From Maribacter luteus (GTDB lineage Bacteria > Bacteroidota > Bacteroidia > Flavobacteriales > Flavobacteriaceae), in the NCBI RefSeq assembly GCF_009674825.1, contig NZ_WKJH01000004.1, positions 1-64,000 of the forward strand: a stretch of DNA of 64,000 bases, read 5' to 3'. Every line of letters starts with the position of its first letter. The stretch's first letter is position 1. This document shows, in pieces, positions 56,746-64,000 of the stretch. The notes below the pieces were generated by a model that saw nothing but the letters and a program-made list of their open reading frames with translations, did no database searches and was not told the origin of the DNA. A program made the position numbers and the translations under genes.

Positions 56746-56819
56746 TATTTTTAGAAATTTAAGGTTCAAAGATCATAAATAATAAGGGAACAACCAGTAT
56801 TATTTATATAATTGTTAGA

Positions 56820-57878
56820 CTATGTTTTTAACAGGAATTCAACAGTATCAACACCATCGGCATAGTCTGTTAAACTAGGGTTTTGGGTATGGCCAAAGGT
56901 CACCTCGTCCTGAAACAGACCACTTGCGACTACACATTGTATTTTCTCCCGGTCCTCAGCTATTCGTACTTTAAGCTCATCCAGTAAACGGTATTCCTCA
57001 TAAAAAAGGGTTGCAATGGGCGAGGAGTAACCATCGTCCTTTTTGAGCATTAAAAATCCGTTTTCAAGAATTTTGAATTCACTCATTAAGTAAACGGCTT
57101 TGTTATAATCGTAATTATTGGCGTATTTGGCTTGATTGATTATTGGATTATAATCAAAAATCGCTTCAAAGAACCCATCAAAAACATAACCTTCGGGAAC
57201 GAATATTTTTGAGACACTCCGGCATCCCAATCCATAATATCGAAAAATATCCTCTCCAAATGCCTTTAGTTCTTCTTTGGATTCGTTACCCGTAAGAACG
57301 GCGACAGAATTCCTGTTTTTGCGTATTATATGGGGTTTGTGACCAAAATAATGTTCAAAATAACGGGCGGTATTATCACTACCTGTTGCTATTACCGCAT
57401 CGAAATGTTCAAGTTTACCTTCTGTGAATTCAATTTCATTTTCTAAGGATGGACATTTTTCGATTAAAAACTGGGCAACCAAAGGCAATAAAATCGCATC
57501 GTTTGAAGATAACTTAACAAGTGCCTTATTATTGGACAAGAGCACTGAAAGAAAATCATGAAACCCGACCAAAGGAATATTACCTGCCATGATCAAGGCA
57601 ACGGTCTTATGTTTGTTTTTATCTATTTCGTAAAGTGATAACCAACCCTCTAAATCCTTAGGAGTTAAGATCGCACCCCAAGTTTTCAGGGAAAAAACAA
57701 TGTTCTCTTTTGTAAACCACCCATTTTTATGTCCGGCTATCCCAATGGCCTCTTCCAATTTTAGATGCCAAACATCTTCAAAAGTTTCCGAGACTTCTTT
57801 ATTATGGTATTCGGAATAATCCCGAAAGAATTTTCCAAGTTCTATAAAAGCGTTTAATCTTTCTGCTTGCCCAGCCAT
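56820..57878 (-). CDS. Acyl-CoA reductase (LuxC-like)
   Basis: A 352-residue protein of the aldehyde-dehydrogenase-fold acyl-CoA reductase family. LIMAGNIPLVGFHDFLSVLL near 93-112 and ATGSDNTARYFEHYFG near 162-177 are family marks. The active-site Cys is in YYGLGCRSVSKIFVPEG near 210-226. It would reduce an acyl-CoA to aldehyde with NADPH; the natural acyl donor is unknown and no lux genes are near. It precedes serC-serA on the same strand and is divergent from the ferredoxin gene, sharing a compact promoter. Confidence 0.85.
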   Translation of the reverse strand: MAGQAERLNAFIELGKFFRDYSEYHNKEVSETFEDVWHLKLEEAIGIAGHKNGWFTKENIVFSLKTWGAILTPKDLEGWLSLYEIDKNKHKTVALIMAGNIPLVGFHDFLSVLLSNNKALVKLSSNDAILLPLVAQFLIEKCPSLENEIEFTEGKLEHFDAVIATGSDNTARYFEHYFGHKPHIIRKNRNSVAVLTGNESKEELKAFGEDIFRYYGLGCRSVSKIFVPEGYVFDGFFEAIFDYNPIINQAKYANNYDYNKAVYLMSEFKILENGFLMLKKDDGYSSPIATLFYEEYRLLDELKVRIAEDREKIQCVVASGLFQDEVTFGHTQNPSLTDYADGVDTVEFLLKT

Positions 57879-57883
57879 AATAT

Positions 57884-57914
57884 TTGTAAAGAAATGATTT
57901 TGGGTTTACCTTTG
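57884..57914 (+). promoter_or_regulatory. Promoter of the ferredoxin gene
   Basis: TTG at 57884-57886 and tacctttg at 57907-57914 are 20 bases apart, an exact Bacteroidota promoter. The ferredoxin ATG is 50 bases downstream. Confidence 0.7.
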
Positions 57915-57915
57915 G

Positions 57916-57923
57916 CAAAAATA
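57916..57923 (-). promoter_or_regulatory. Minus-strand -7 element for the acyl-CoA reductase gene
   Basis: On the minus strand it reads tatttttg, an exact TAnnTTTG, 38 bases before the ATG at 57878. It is one base from the plus-strand -7 element, so the two promoters face away from almost the same spot and may compete. No TTG is seen at the -33 distance. Confidence 0.5.
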
Positions 57924-57924
57924 A

Positions 57925-58317
<393 letters not shown>

Positions 58318-58365
58318 GGTTTCCCATTCTGGAAAACATAACACATTTAGTATTTAATGAACAAA

Positions 58366-58400
58366 TAAAGCCCAGGACCATTGGTTCGGGCTTTTTGTTT
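58366..58400 (+). terminator. Terminator after the ferredoxin gene
   Basis: aaagccc and gggcttt form the outer stem with an inner acca/tggt helix, followed by a T-rich run. It lies about 50 bases after the stop at 58317. Confidence 0.8.
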
Positions 58401-58432
58401 GTTAGTAAAAGGTGTAAATACAAATGAAAAAC

Positions 58433-58440
58433 TATCTTTG
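58433..58440 (+). promoter_or_regulatory. -7 element of ychF
   Basis: tatctttg matches TAnnTTTG exactly and is followed by gcaccc as in the tRNA-His promoter here. It is 48 bases before the ychF ATG. Confidence 0.5.
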
Positions 58441-58488
58441 CACCCAATTTTGAAAATAGTTTTTTTCGAACCCTGAAATGAATTTATA

Positions 58489-59583
58489 ATGAAAGCAGGT
58501 ATTGTAGGATTACCGAATGTGGGAAAGTCCACCTTATTCAATTGTTTATCCAATGCTAAGGCGCAAAGTGCAAACTTTCCGTTCTGTACGATCGAACCTA
58601 ATATAGGTGTGGTCAATGTTCCCGATTCCAGATTGGAGAAATTGGAAGAATTGGTAAACCCGGAGAGGGTTTTGCCTGCGACCGTTGAAATAGTTGATAT
58701 CGCCGGATTGGTAAAGGGCGCAAGCAAGGGAGAAGGACTTGGAAACCAGTTTTTGGGGAATATTCGGGAAACGGATGCCATTCTGCACGTACTTCGTTGT
58801 TTTGACAATGATAATATCGTACATGTCGACGGTTCTGTAAATCCTATTAGGGACAAGGAAACCATTGACATGGAGCTACAGTTAAAAGATTTGGAAACCG
58901 TAGAAAAGAAATTGGATAAAGTTAAAAGGGCCGCGAAAACAGGAAACAAAGAAGCCCAAAAAGAAGAAGCGGCACTTATAAAAGTAAAAGATGGCCTTGA
59001 GGCCGGGATTTCTGTCCGTGCCATTGAGTTTTCAGATGATGAGAAGAAAGAATATGTAAAACCCTTACAGTTCATTACCGATAAACCGGTAATGTACGTA
59101 TGTAATGTTGATGAAGAAGCGGCCACGACAGGTAATGATTATGTTGAGACCGTAAAAAAGGCAGTTGCCAATGAAAACGCAGAGGTAATATTTCTCGCAG
59201 TGGGTACCGAAGCCGATATAACCGAACTGGAAACCTATGAGGAACGTCAAATGTTTTTAGAAGACTTGGGACTTTCAGAACCGGGTTCTGCCAAATTGAT
59301 ACGTGGGGCATATAAATTATTGGATCTTGAAACTTATTTTACAGCTGGTGTGAAAGAGGTACGCGCATGGACCATTCCGGTTGGAGCAACCGCACCACAA
59401 GCAGCAGGAGTAATACATACCGATTTTGAAAAAGGTTTCATTAGGGCAGAGGTCATCTCCTATAATGACTACATAGAATATGGGAGTGAAGCCAAGGTAA
59501 AGGAAGCAGGTAAAATGCGGGTTGAAGGAAAGGATTATATAGTTAAAGATGGCGACATTATGCATTTTAGGTTTAACGTATAA
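58489..59583 (+). CDS. ychF: Redox-regulated ATPase YchF
   Basis: This 364-residue OBG-family P-loop protein has [12 protein letters not shown] (residues 7-18), [29 protein letters not shown] near 67-86, NVDEEAA (the NxxE motif that favours ATP over GTP) and a C-terminal TGS-like domain with [33 protein letters not shown] (read in parts, about 285-325). YchF binds ATP and ribosomes and is linked to stress responses. It is cytoplasmic and monocistronic. Confidence 0.96.
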   Translation: MKAGIVGLPNVGKSTLFNCLSNAKAQSANFPFCTIEPNIGVVNVPDSRLEKLEELVNPERVLPATVEIVDIAGLVKGASKGEGLGNQFLGNIRETDAILHVLRCFDNDNIVHVDGSVNPIRDKETIDMELQLKDLETVEKKLDKVKRAAKTGNKEAQKEEAALIKVKDGLEAGISVRAIEFSDDEKKEYVKPLQFITDKPVMYVCNVDEEAATTGNDYVETVKKAVANENAEVIFLAVGTEADITELETYEERQMFLEDLGLSEPGSAKLIRGAYKLLDLETYFTAGVKEVRAWTIPVGATAPQAAGVIHTDFEKGFIRAEVISYNDYIEYGSEAKVKEAGKMRVEGKDYIVKDGDIMHFRFNV

Positions 59584-59704
59584 CCAAAATATTCCCACAA
59601 ATTAAATCATAGAAGCCCTAAAAGTAACACTTGTCCTTTTTGGGCATTGTATTCGTACTTCTTATATCCTTATGATTTTATAACGAATGATATAGCTTGT
59701 CGGC

Positions 59705-60601
59705 ATGTTAAAGAATATTTCAGCCACAGGCAGTGGTATTTTGTTCGCCATATTGGGTGTGGTTTTATTTTCCGCCAAGGCGGTCATGGTAAAATTGGCT
59801 TACACCTATGATGTTGATCACTTAACACTCTTATTGTTTAGAATGGTGTTCGCGCTACCATTTTATATTATTATCGCTTTCTGGAAAAAACCCTCGCATC
59901 CCCAAACCATAAAAACCAAAGATTACCTATGGTTGGTATTCTTTGGATTTATCGGTTATTATTTGGCCAGTCTCTTCGATTTTATGGGACTGCAATATTT
60001 AAAAGCCGGATTAGAGCGAATCATCCTATTCATTTACCCAACAATGGTGGTACTACTTTCATGGATTTTCTTCAAGAAAAGAATCACCAAACTTCAAAGT
60101 CTAGCCATTTTAATCACTTATGTTGGCGTATTGATTACTTTTTGGGATGAAATTGCCCTTAAGGATGAATCATTGGCCCTAGGTTCCTTTTTAATATTCT
60201 TGAGTGCACTTACCTATGCGGGTTATTTGGTAGGTAGTGGCTGGTTGATTCCAAAATTCGGGGTAGTACAATTTACTTCTTACGCCATGATCGTTTCAAC
60301 AGTTGCAATAATCATACATTACTTGTTTAAAAAGGGTATTTATATTGCCGATTATCCGATTGAGGTCTATGCACTAGGCGGTGCAATGGCCATTCTTTCT
60401 ACCTTGATTCCATCATTCTTGGTTTCTGCCGCAATTAATCGGCTTGGCGCTTCCACTTTTGCGATTTTCGGAAGTTTAGGACCTATATCAACCATAATCT
60501 TGGCCTTTTTCTTTTTAGACGAACGTATTTCAACTTTACAGGTTTTTGGGATGTTGGTGGTTATCAGTGGGGTAACCTTGGTTTCGAGGAAGAAGACTTG
60601 A
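59705..60601 (+). CDS. DMT-family (EamA) transporter
   Basis: A 298-residue inner-membrane protein with ten hydrophobic helices arranged as two EamA repeats (about 10-140 and 155-295). The first repeat has SAKAVMVKLAY near 20-30, and the second GGAMAILSTLIPSFLVSAAINRLGAS near 220-245 (read in parts). EamA proteins export or import small metabolites; no substrate can be assigned. It has no operon partner; ychF ends 121 bases upstream and parE begins 193 bases downstream. Confidence 0.88.
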   Translation: MLKNISATGSGILFAILGVVLFSAKAVMVKLAYTYDVDHLTLLLFRMVFALPFYIIIAFWKKPSHPQTIKTKDYLWLVFFGFIGYYLASLFDFMGLQYLKAGLERIILFIYPTMVVLLSWIFFKKRITKLQSLAILITYVGVLITFWDEIALKDESLALGSFLIFLSALTYAGYLVGSGWLIPKFGVVQFTSYAMIVSTVAIIIHYLFKKGIYIADYPIEVYALGGAMAILSTLIPSFLVSAAINRLGASTFAIFGSLGPISTIILAFFFLDERISTLQVFGMLVVISGVTLVSRKKT

Positions 60602-60794
60602 TAAGTGACAGCATAAACCTTTACATTTTGGGACTTAACCCCAATAGGATAAACCATAGCACAGAACATTTGGCAGCATTCACATTGATTAATACGAACA
60701 AAATTGGTATTTTCGTTGTTGATTACTTTCCAAGCCAAAAGCTTTGAAAATTGCTTTGAAATTTTATATTAGCAGGGATAAACCCTGATTAACT

Positions 60795-62654
60795 ATGGCA
60801 GAGTCCCAATATACTGAAGATAACATTCGTTCCCTCGATTGGAAAGAACATATTCGTTTACGACCCGGTATGTATATCGGTAAATTAGGCGATGGTTCTT
60901 CCGCTGATGATGGCATCTACATTCTTTTAAAGGAAACCATAGACAACTGCATCGATGAATTCGTCATGGGAGCAGGTAAGACCATTGAAATCACGATTAA
61001 AGATAAAATGGTACGCGTAAGGGATTATGGCCGTGGCATACCCCTAGGAAAAGTCGTTGATGTGGTTTCCAAAATGAACACGGGGGGCAAGTATGACAGT
61101 AGGGCGTTTAAAAAATCGGTAGGTTTAAACGGTGTTGGTACAAAAGCGGTAAATGCCCTTTCAAGTTTTTTTGAAGTTCAATCTTCGCGGGAAAACCAAA
61201 TTAAGACCGCCCAATTTGAACAGGGGAACCTTACATTGGAAGAAGGCCCAGCTGAAACATCCAAAAGAAAGGGAACTAGGGTTTCTTTCATTCCGGACGA
61301 ATCCATCTTTAAAAATTATAAATTCAGGAACGAGTATGTGGAACGCATGCTTAAAAACTACGTTTACCTGAACCCTGGATTGACCATTGTATTCAATGGG
61401 GAAAAGTTCCATTCGGAAAACGGATTGAAAGATCTTTTGGAAGACAACAACAATGCCGAGGATTTATTATATCCTATCATCCACCTAAAGGGAGATGATA
61501 TTGAGGTCGCCATAACGCATAGCAAAACACAATATAGCGAAGAATACCATTCTTTTGTGAACGGTCAGCATACCACCCAAGGAGGAACGCACCAAGCAGC
61601 CTTCAGGGAAGCTTTGGTAAAGACCATTAGGGATTTCTATGGAAAAAACTATGATGCCAGCGATATTCGTAAATCCATCATATCGGCTATTTCCATAAAG
61701 GTTATGGAGCCCGTTTTCGAAAGTCAGACCAAGACAAAACTAGGCTCGACCGATATGGGAGGTAAATTCCCGACGGTTCGCACCTATATCAATGATTTTG
61801 TCGGTAAATACCTAGACAATTATCTACATAAAAATCCGGAAACCGCTGAAAAATTACAGCGAAAGATCATGATGGCCGAAAAGGAGCGTAAAGATCTTTC
61901 CGGAATACGGAAATTGGCCCGTGACAGGGCAAAGAAAGCAAGCCTTCACAATAAAAAGTTGAGGGATTGCAGGGTGCATTTGGGCGATATGAAAAACGAT
62001 CGCCGATTAGACAGCACCCTCTTTATTACAGAAGGGGATTCAGCATCCGGTTCCATTACCAAATCTAGGGATGTAAATACCCAAGCCGTTTTTAGCTTAC
62101 GTGGTAAACCTTTGAATTCTTACGGTATGTCCAAAAAGATCGTATACGAAAACGAGGAATTCAATTTACTACAGGCAGCTTTGAATATTGAGGAATCTAT
62201 GGAAGATCTTCGATATAATAATATTGTAATAGCTACGGATGCCGATGTCGACGGTATGCACATTCGCCTGCTGTTGATCACGTTTTTCCTTCAATTTTTC
62301 CCTGAATTGATCAAGGAGAACCATTTATATATTTTACAGACACCCTTGTTCAGGGTTAGGAACAAAAAAGAGACTATTTATTGCTATAGCGAGGAAGAAC
62401 GAAGAAATGCCATATCCAAATTAACAGGGAAACCGGAAATAACCCGATTTAAAGGGTTAGGTGAGATTTCCCCTGATGAGTTCCAATATTTTATAGGAGA
62501 GGATATTCGATTGGAACCTGTGATGTTGGATAAAGCAATGTCAATCGAGAATCTATTACAGTTCTACATGGGGAAAAATACCCCGGACCGACAGGAATTC
62601 ATTATAAACAACCTTAAAGTAGAAATAGACCTTATAGAGGAAAATCAATTATAA
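60795..62654 (+). CDS. parE: DNA topoisomerase IV subunit B
   Basis: The 619-residue GHKL ATPase subunit decatenates chromosomes with ParC. Motifs: [13 protein letters not shown] near 23-35, Glu in [13 protein letters not shown] near 45-57, DYGRGIP (76-82), [14 protein letters not shown] (109-122), and the TOPRIM block with [11 protein letters not shown] near 412 and [10 protein letters not shown] near 480. It is shorter than GyrB, as is usual for ParE without the insert. A small hairpin (caggg/ccctg) lies directly before its ATG. The parC gene follows after 25 bases. Confidence 0.93.
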   Translation: MAESQYTEDNIRSLDWKEHIRLRPGMYIGKLGDGSSADDGIYILLKETIDNCIDEFVMGAGKTIEITIKDKMVRVRDYGRGIPLGKVVDVVSKMNTGGKYDSRAFKKSVGLNGVGTKAVNALSSFFEVQSSRENQIKTAQFEQGNLTLEEGPAETSKRKGTRVSFIPDESIFKNYKFRNEYVERMLKNYVYLNPGLTIVFNGEKFHSENGLKDLLEDNNNAEDLLYPIIHLKGDDIEVAITHSKTQYSEEYHSFVNGQHTTQGGTHQAAFREALVKTIRDFYGKNYDASDIRKSIISAISIKVMEPVFESQTKTKLGSTDMGGKFPTVRTYINDFVGKYLDNYLHKNPETAEKLQRKIMMAEKERKDLSGIRKLARDRAKKASLHNKKLRDCRVHLGDMKNDRRLDSTLFITEGDSASGSITKSRDVNTQAVFSLRGKPLNSYGMSKKIVYENEEFNLLQAALNIEESMEDLRYNNIVIATDADVDGMHIRLLLITFFLQFFPELIKENHLYILQTPLFRVRNKKETIYCYSEEERRNAISKLTGKPEITRFKGLGEISPDEFQYFIGEDIRLEPVMLDKAMSIENLLQFYMGKNTPDRQEFIINNLKVEIDLIEENQL

Positions 62655-62679
62655 ATCAAGATAATACGAATCTTTCTTT

Positions 62680-64000
62680 ATGGAAGAGAATGAAGAGCTG
62701 AACGAAGCACCAAACGAAAATTTGCCAACTGACGATACTACAGAAAATGATAATACCGGACATGCACTGACCAAAGTCACGGGCATGTACAAAGATTGGT
62801 TTTTGGATTATGCCTCATACGTAATCCTAGAGCGTGCGGTACCTGCCATCGAAGACGGATTTAAACCGGTACAACGAAGAATCTTGCATGCACTGAAGGA
62901 GCTCGATGATGGCCGTTATAACAAAGTCGCCAATGTCGTGGGTCACACCATGCAATATCACCCCCATGGTGATGCGAGTATTGCCGATGCCATGGTGCAG
63001 ATCGGTCAAAAAGACCTTTTGATCGATACCCAGGGAAACTGGGGAAACATTCTTACAGGGGACAGGGCAGCGGCTTCTCGTTATATTGAAGCACGATTAT
63101 CCAAATTTGCTTTGGAAGTGGTTTTCAGTCCAAAGATTACCGAATGGCAACTTTCCTATGACGGACGTAAAAAAGAACCCGTTAACCTTCCAGTTAAATT
63201 TCCGCTGTTATTGGCCCAAGGTGCGGAAGGTATCGCTGTTGGATTATCGACCAAGGTGTTGCCCCATAATTTCATTGAACTTATTGATGCTTCCATAAAG
63301 CATTTAAAAGGACAACGTTTCACCCTATTTCCAGATTTCCCTACCGCGGGAATCATAGATGTTAGTTCGTATAATGATGGTATGCGAGGTGGCAAGATAC
63401 GTGTTCGTGCTAAAATATCCCAAAAAGATAAAAATACACTGGTAATCAATGAAATACCATACGGAACCAATACTTCTTCTTTAATCGATTCGATCCTTAA
63501 AGCTAACGAAAAAGGGAAGATTAAAATTAAAAAAATAGAGGACAACACAGCTGCCGACGTTGAAATCCTGGTACACTTACCAAGTGGTATTTCCCCGGAT
63601 AAAACCATAGATGCCTTGTATGCCTTTACGGCTTGCGAATCGTCTATATCACCCTTGGGTTGTATCATCGAGGACAATAAACCACTTTTCACAGGTGTAT
63701 CGGACATGTTACGACAATCTACCGATCTAACGGTTGAATTATTGAAAGCCGAACTGGAAATAAAGTTATCGGAACTTGAGGAACAATGGCATTTTGCATC
63801 CTTGGAGCGCATATTTATCGAGAACCGTATCTATAGGGATATTGAAGAAGAAGAGACATGGGAGGGTGTTATTGCCGCTATTGACAAAGGCTTAAAGCCG
63901 CACACCAAACACCTGAAACGAGCAGTTACCGAGGAAGATATCGTACGGTTGACGGAAATACGGATTAAAAGAATTTCCAAATTCGATATCGACAAAGCCC
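62680..64000 (+). CDS. parC: DNA topoisomerase IV subunit A (partial, runs off window)
   Basis: The first 440 codons are present and the frame is open to the window's end. After an acidic, Asn/Glu-rich N-terminal extension of about 30 residues comes the breakage-reunion domain: GFKPVQRRILHALKE near 61-75, HTMQYHPHGDASIADAM near 88-104, and the catalytic Tyr135 in AASRYIEARL. The position equivalent to quinolone-target Ser80 of E. coli ParC is Ala99, with Asp103 at the Glu84 position, apparently normal for Bacteroidota. It forms an operon with parE. Confidence 0.93.
   Translation, partial: MEENEELNEAPNENLPTDDTTENDNTGHALTKVTGMYKDWFLDYASYVILERAVPAIEDGFKPVQRRILHALKELDDGRYNKVANVVGHTMQYHPHGDASIADAMVQIGQKDLLIDTQGNWGNILTGDRAAASRYIEARLSKFALEVVFSPKITEWQLSYDGRKKEPVNLPVKFPLLLAQGAEGIAVGLSTKVLPHNFIELIDASIKHLKGQRFTLFPDFPTAGIIDVSSYNDGMRGGKIRVRAKISQKDKNTLVINEIPYGTNTSSLIDSILKANEKGKIKIKKIEDNTAADVEILVHLPSGISPDKTIDALYAFTACESSISPLGCIIEDNKPLFTGVSDMLRQSTDLTVELLKAELEIKLSELEEQWHFASLERIFIENRIYRDIEEEETWEGVIAAIDKGLKPHTKHLKRAVTEEDIVRLTEIRIKRISKFDIDKA

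Noticed and set aside
58347-59126. Minus-strand open frame of 259 codons
   Set aside because: It lies almost entirely opposite ychF, has Ser/Phe/Thr-rich composition typical of antisense frames, and no family features.
62968-62994. Quinolone-resistance mutation in ParC (Ala at the Ser80 position)
   Set aside because: The HPHGDAS form appears normal for Bacteroidota ParC, so it is lineage sequence and not evidence of acquired resistance.
63156-63812. Minus-strand frame of 218 codons
   Set aside because: Antisense to parC, which is clearly coding in this stretch.

Overview
The window looks like chromosomal DNA from a marine-type member of the Flavobacteriaceae (Bacteroidota). It is AT-rich, lacks obvious Shine-Dalgarno sites, and has several -7 elements of the Bacteroidota form TAnnTTTG. 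Family markers include a T9SS-type C-terminal tail, a TonB receptor with a carboxypeptidase-like N-terminal domain, the bacillithiol enzyme BshB1, a fused CcsBA protein and DUF2911/DUF6146/DUF6787 proteins. I see no transposase, integrase, phage genes, CRISPR array or rRNA.

Layout. 1-2112 is a low-GC accessory patch. It holds two orphan genes (one resembling DUF1629/Imm11 immunity proteins), a toxin-tail-like remnant, REP-like palindromes, and a second, diverged copy of the 3' end of the neighbouring YhhN gene. 2130-7068 (minus) carries YhhN, a CDGSH protein, an M20 amidohydrolase and a photolyase operon (SRPBCC, SDR, photolyase). 7170-12607 (plus) encodes a secreted T9SS-like protein, a DUF2911 protein and a GH2 beta-galactosidase lipoprotein. 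12666-20503 is a long minus-strand run: DUF2520, KdsC-like, Maf, lipoprotein, MscS, PIG-L deacetylase, a 33-residue membrane peptide and an SSS transporter. 20727-30852 has CcsBA, a DUF4405 protein, a PLP trans-sulfuration enzyme, BshB1, a TPR histidine kinase, tRNA-His and an M28 peptidase. 31175-32770 is a ketoglutarate-semialdehyde dehydrogenase.

32829-38845 is a heavy-metal efflux operon whose RND pump is fused to a TolC-like outer-membrane factor. 39236-43123 carries an SGNH hydrolase, a lipoprotein, a CAT-like acyltransferase and an S10 peptidase. 43475-46983 pairs a PhoX-like lipoprotein with a di-heme peroxidase. 46986-50247 has a TIGR02757 protein, a LolD-like ATPase, FolE, a small membrane protein and an acidic lipoprotein. 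50265-53871 is a TonB receptor locus with a DUF2946-like small protein, then the DUF6787 and DUF6146 genes. 54008-58317 has DUF937, SerA, SerC, an acyl-CoA reductase and a divergent ferredoxin. 58489-64000 has YchF, an EamA transporter, ParE and the start of ParC, which runs off the window.

Most of the content is ordinary core genome. The most unusual points are the RND-TolC fusion, whose junction has an A8 tract with stops in both other frames and a signal-peptide-like segment; the duplicated gene end flanking the immunity-like patch; the 33-residue peptide between the PIG-L and transporter genes; and two DUF2946-like small proteins beside two metal or TonB transport loci.
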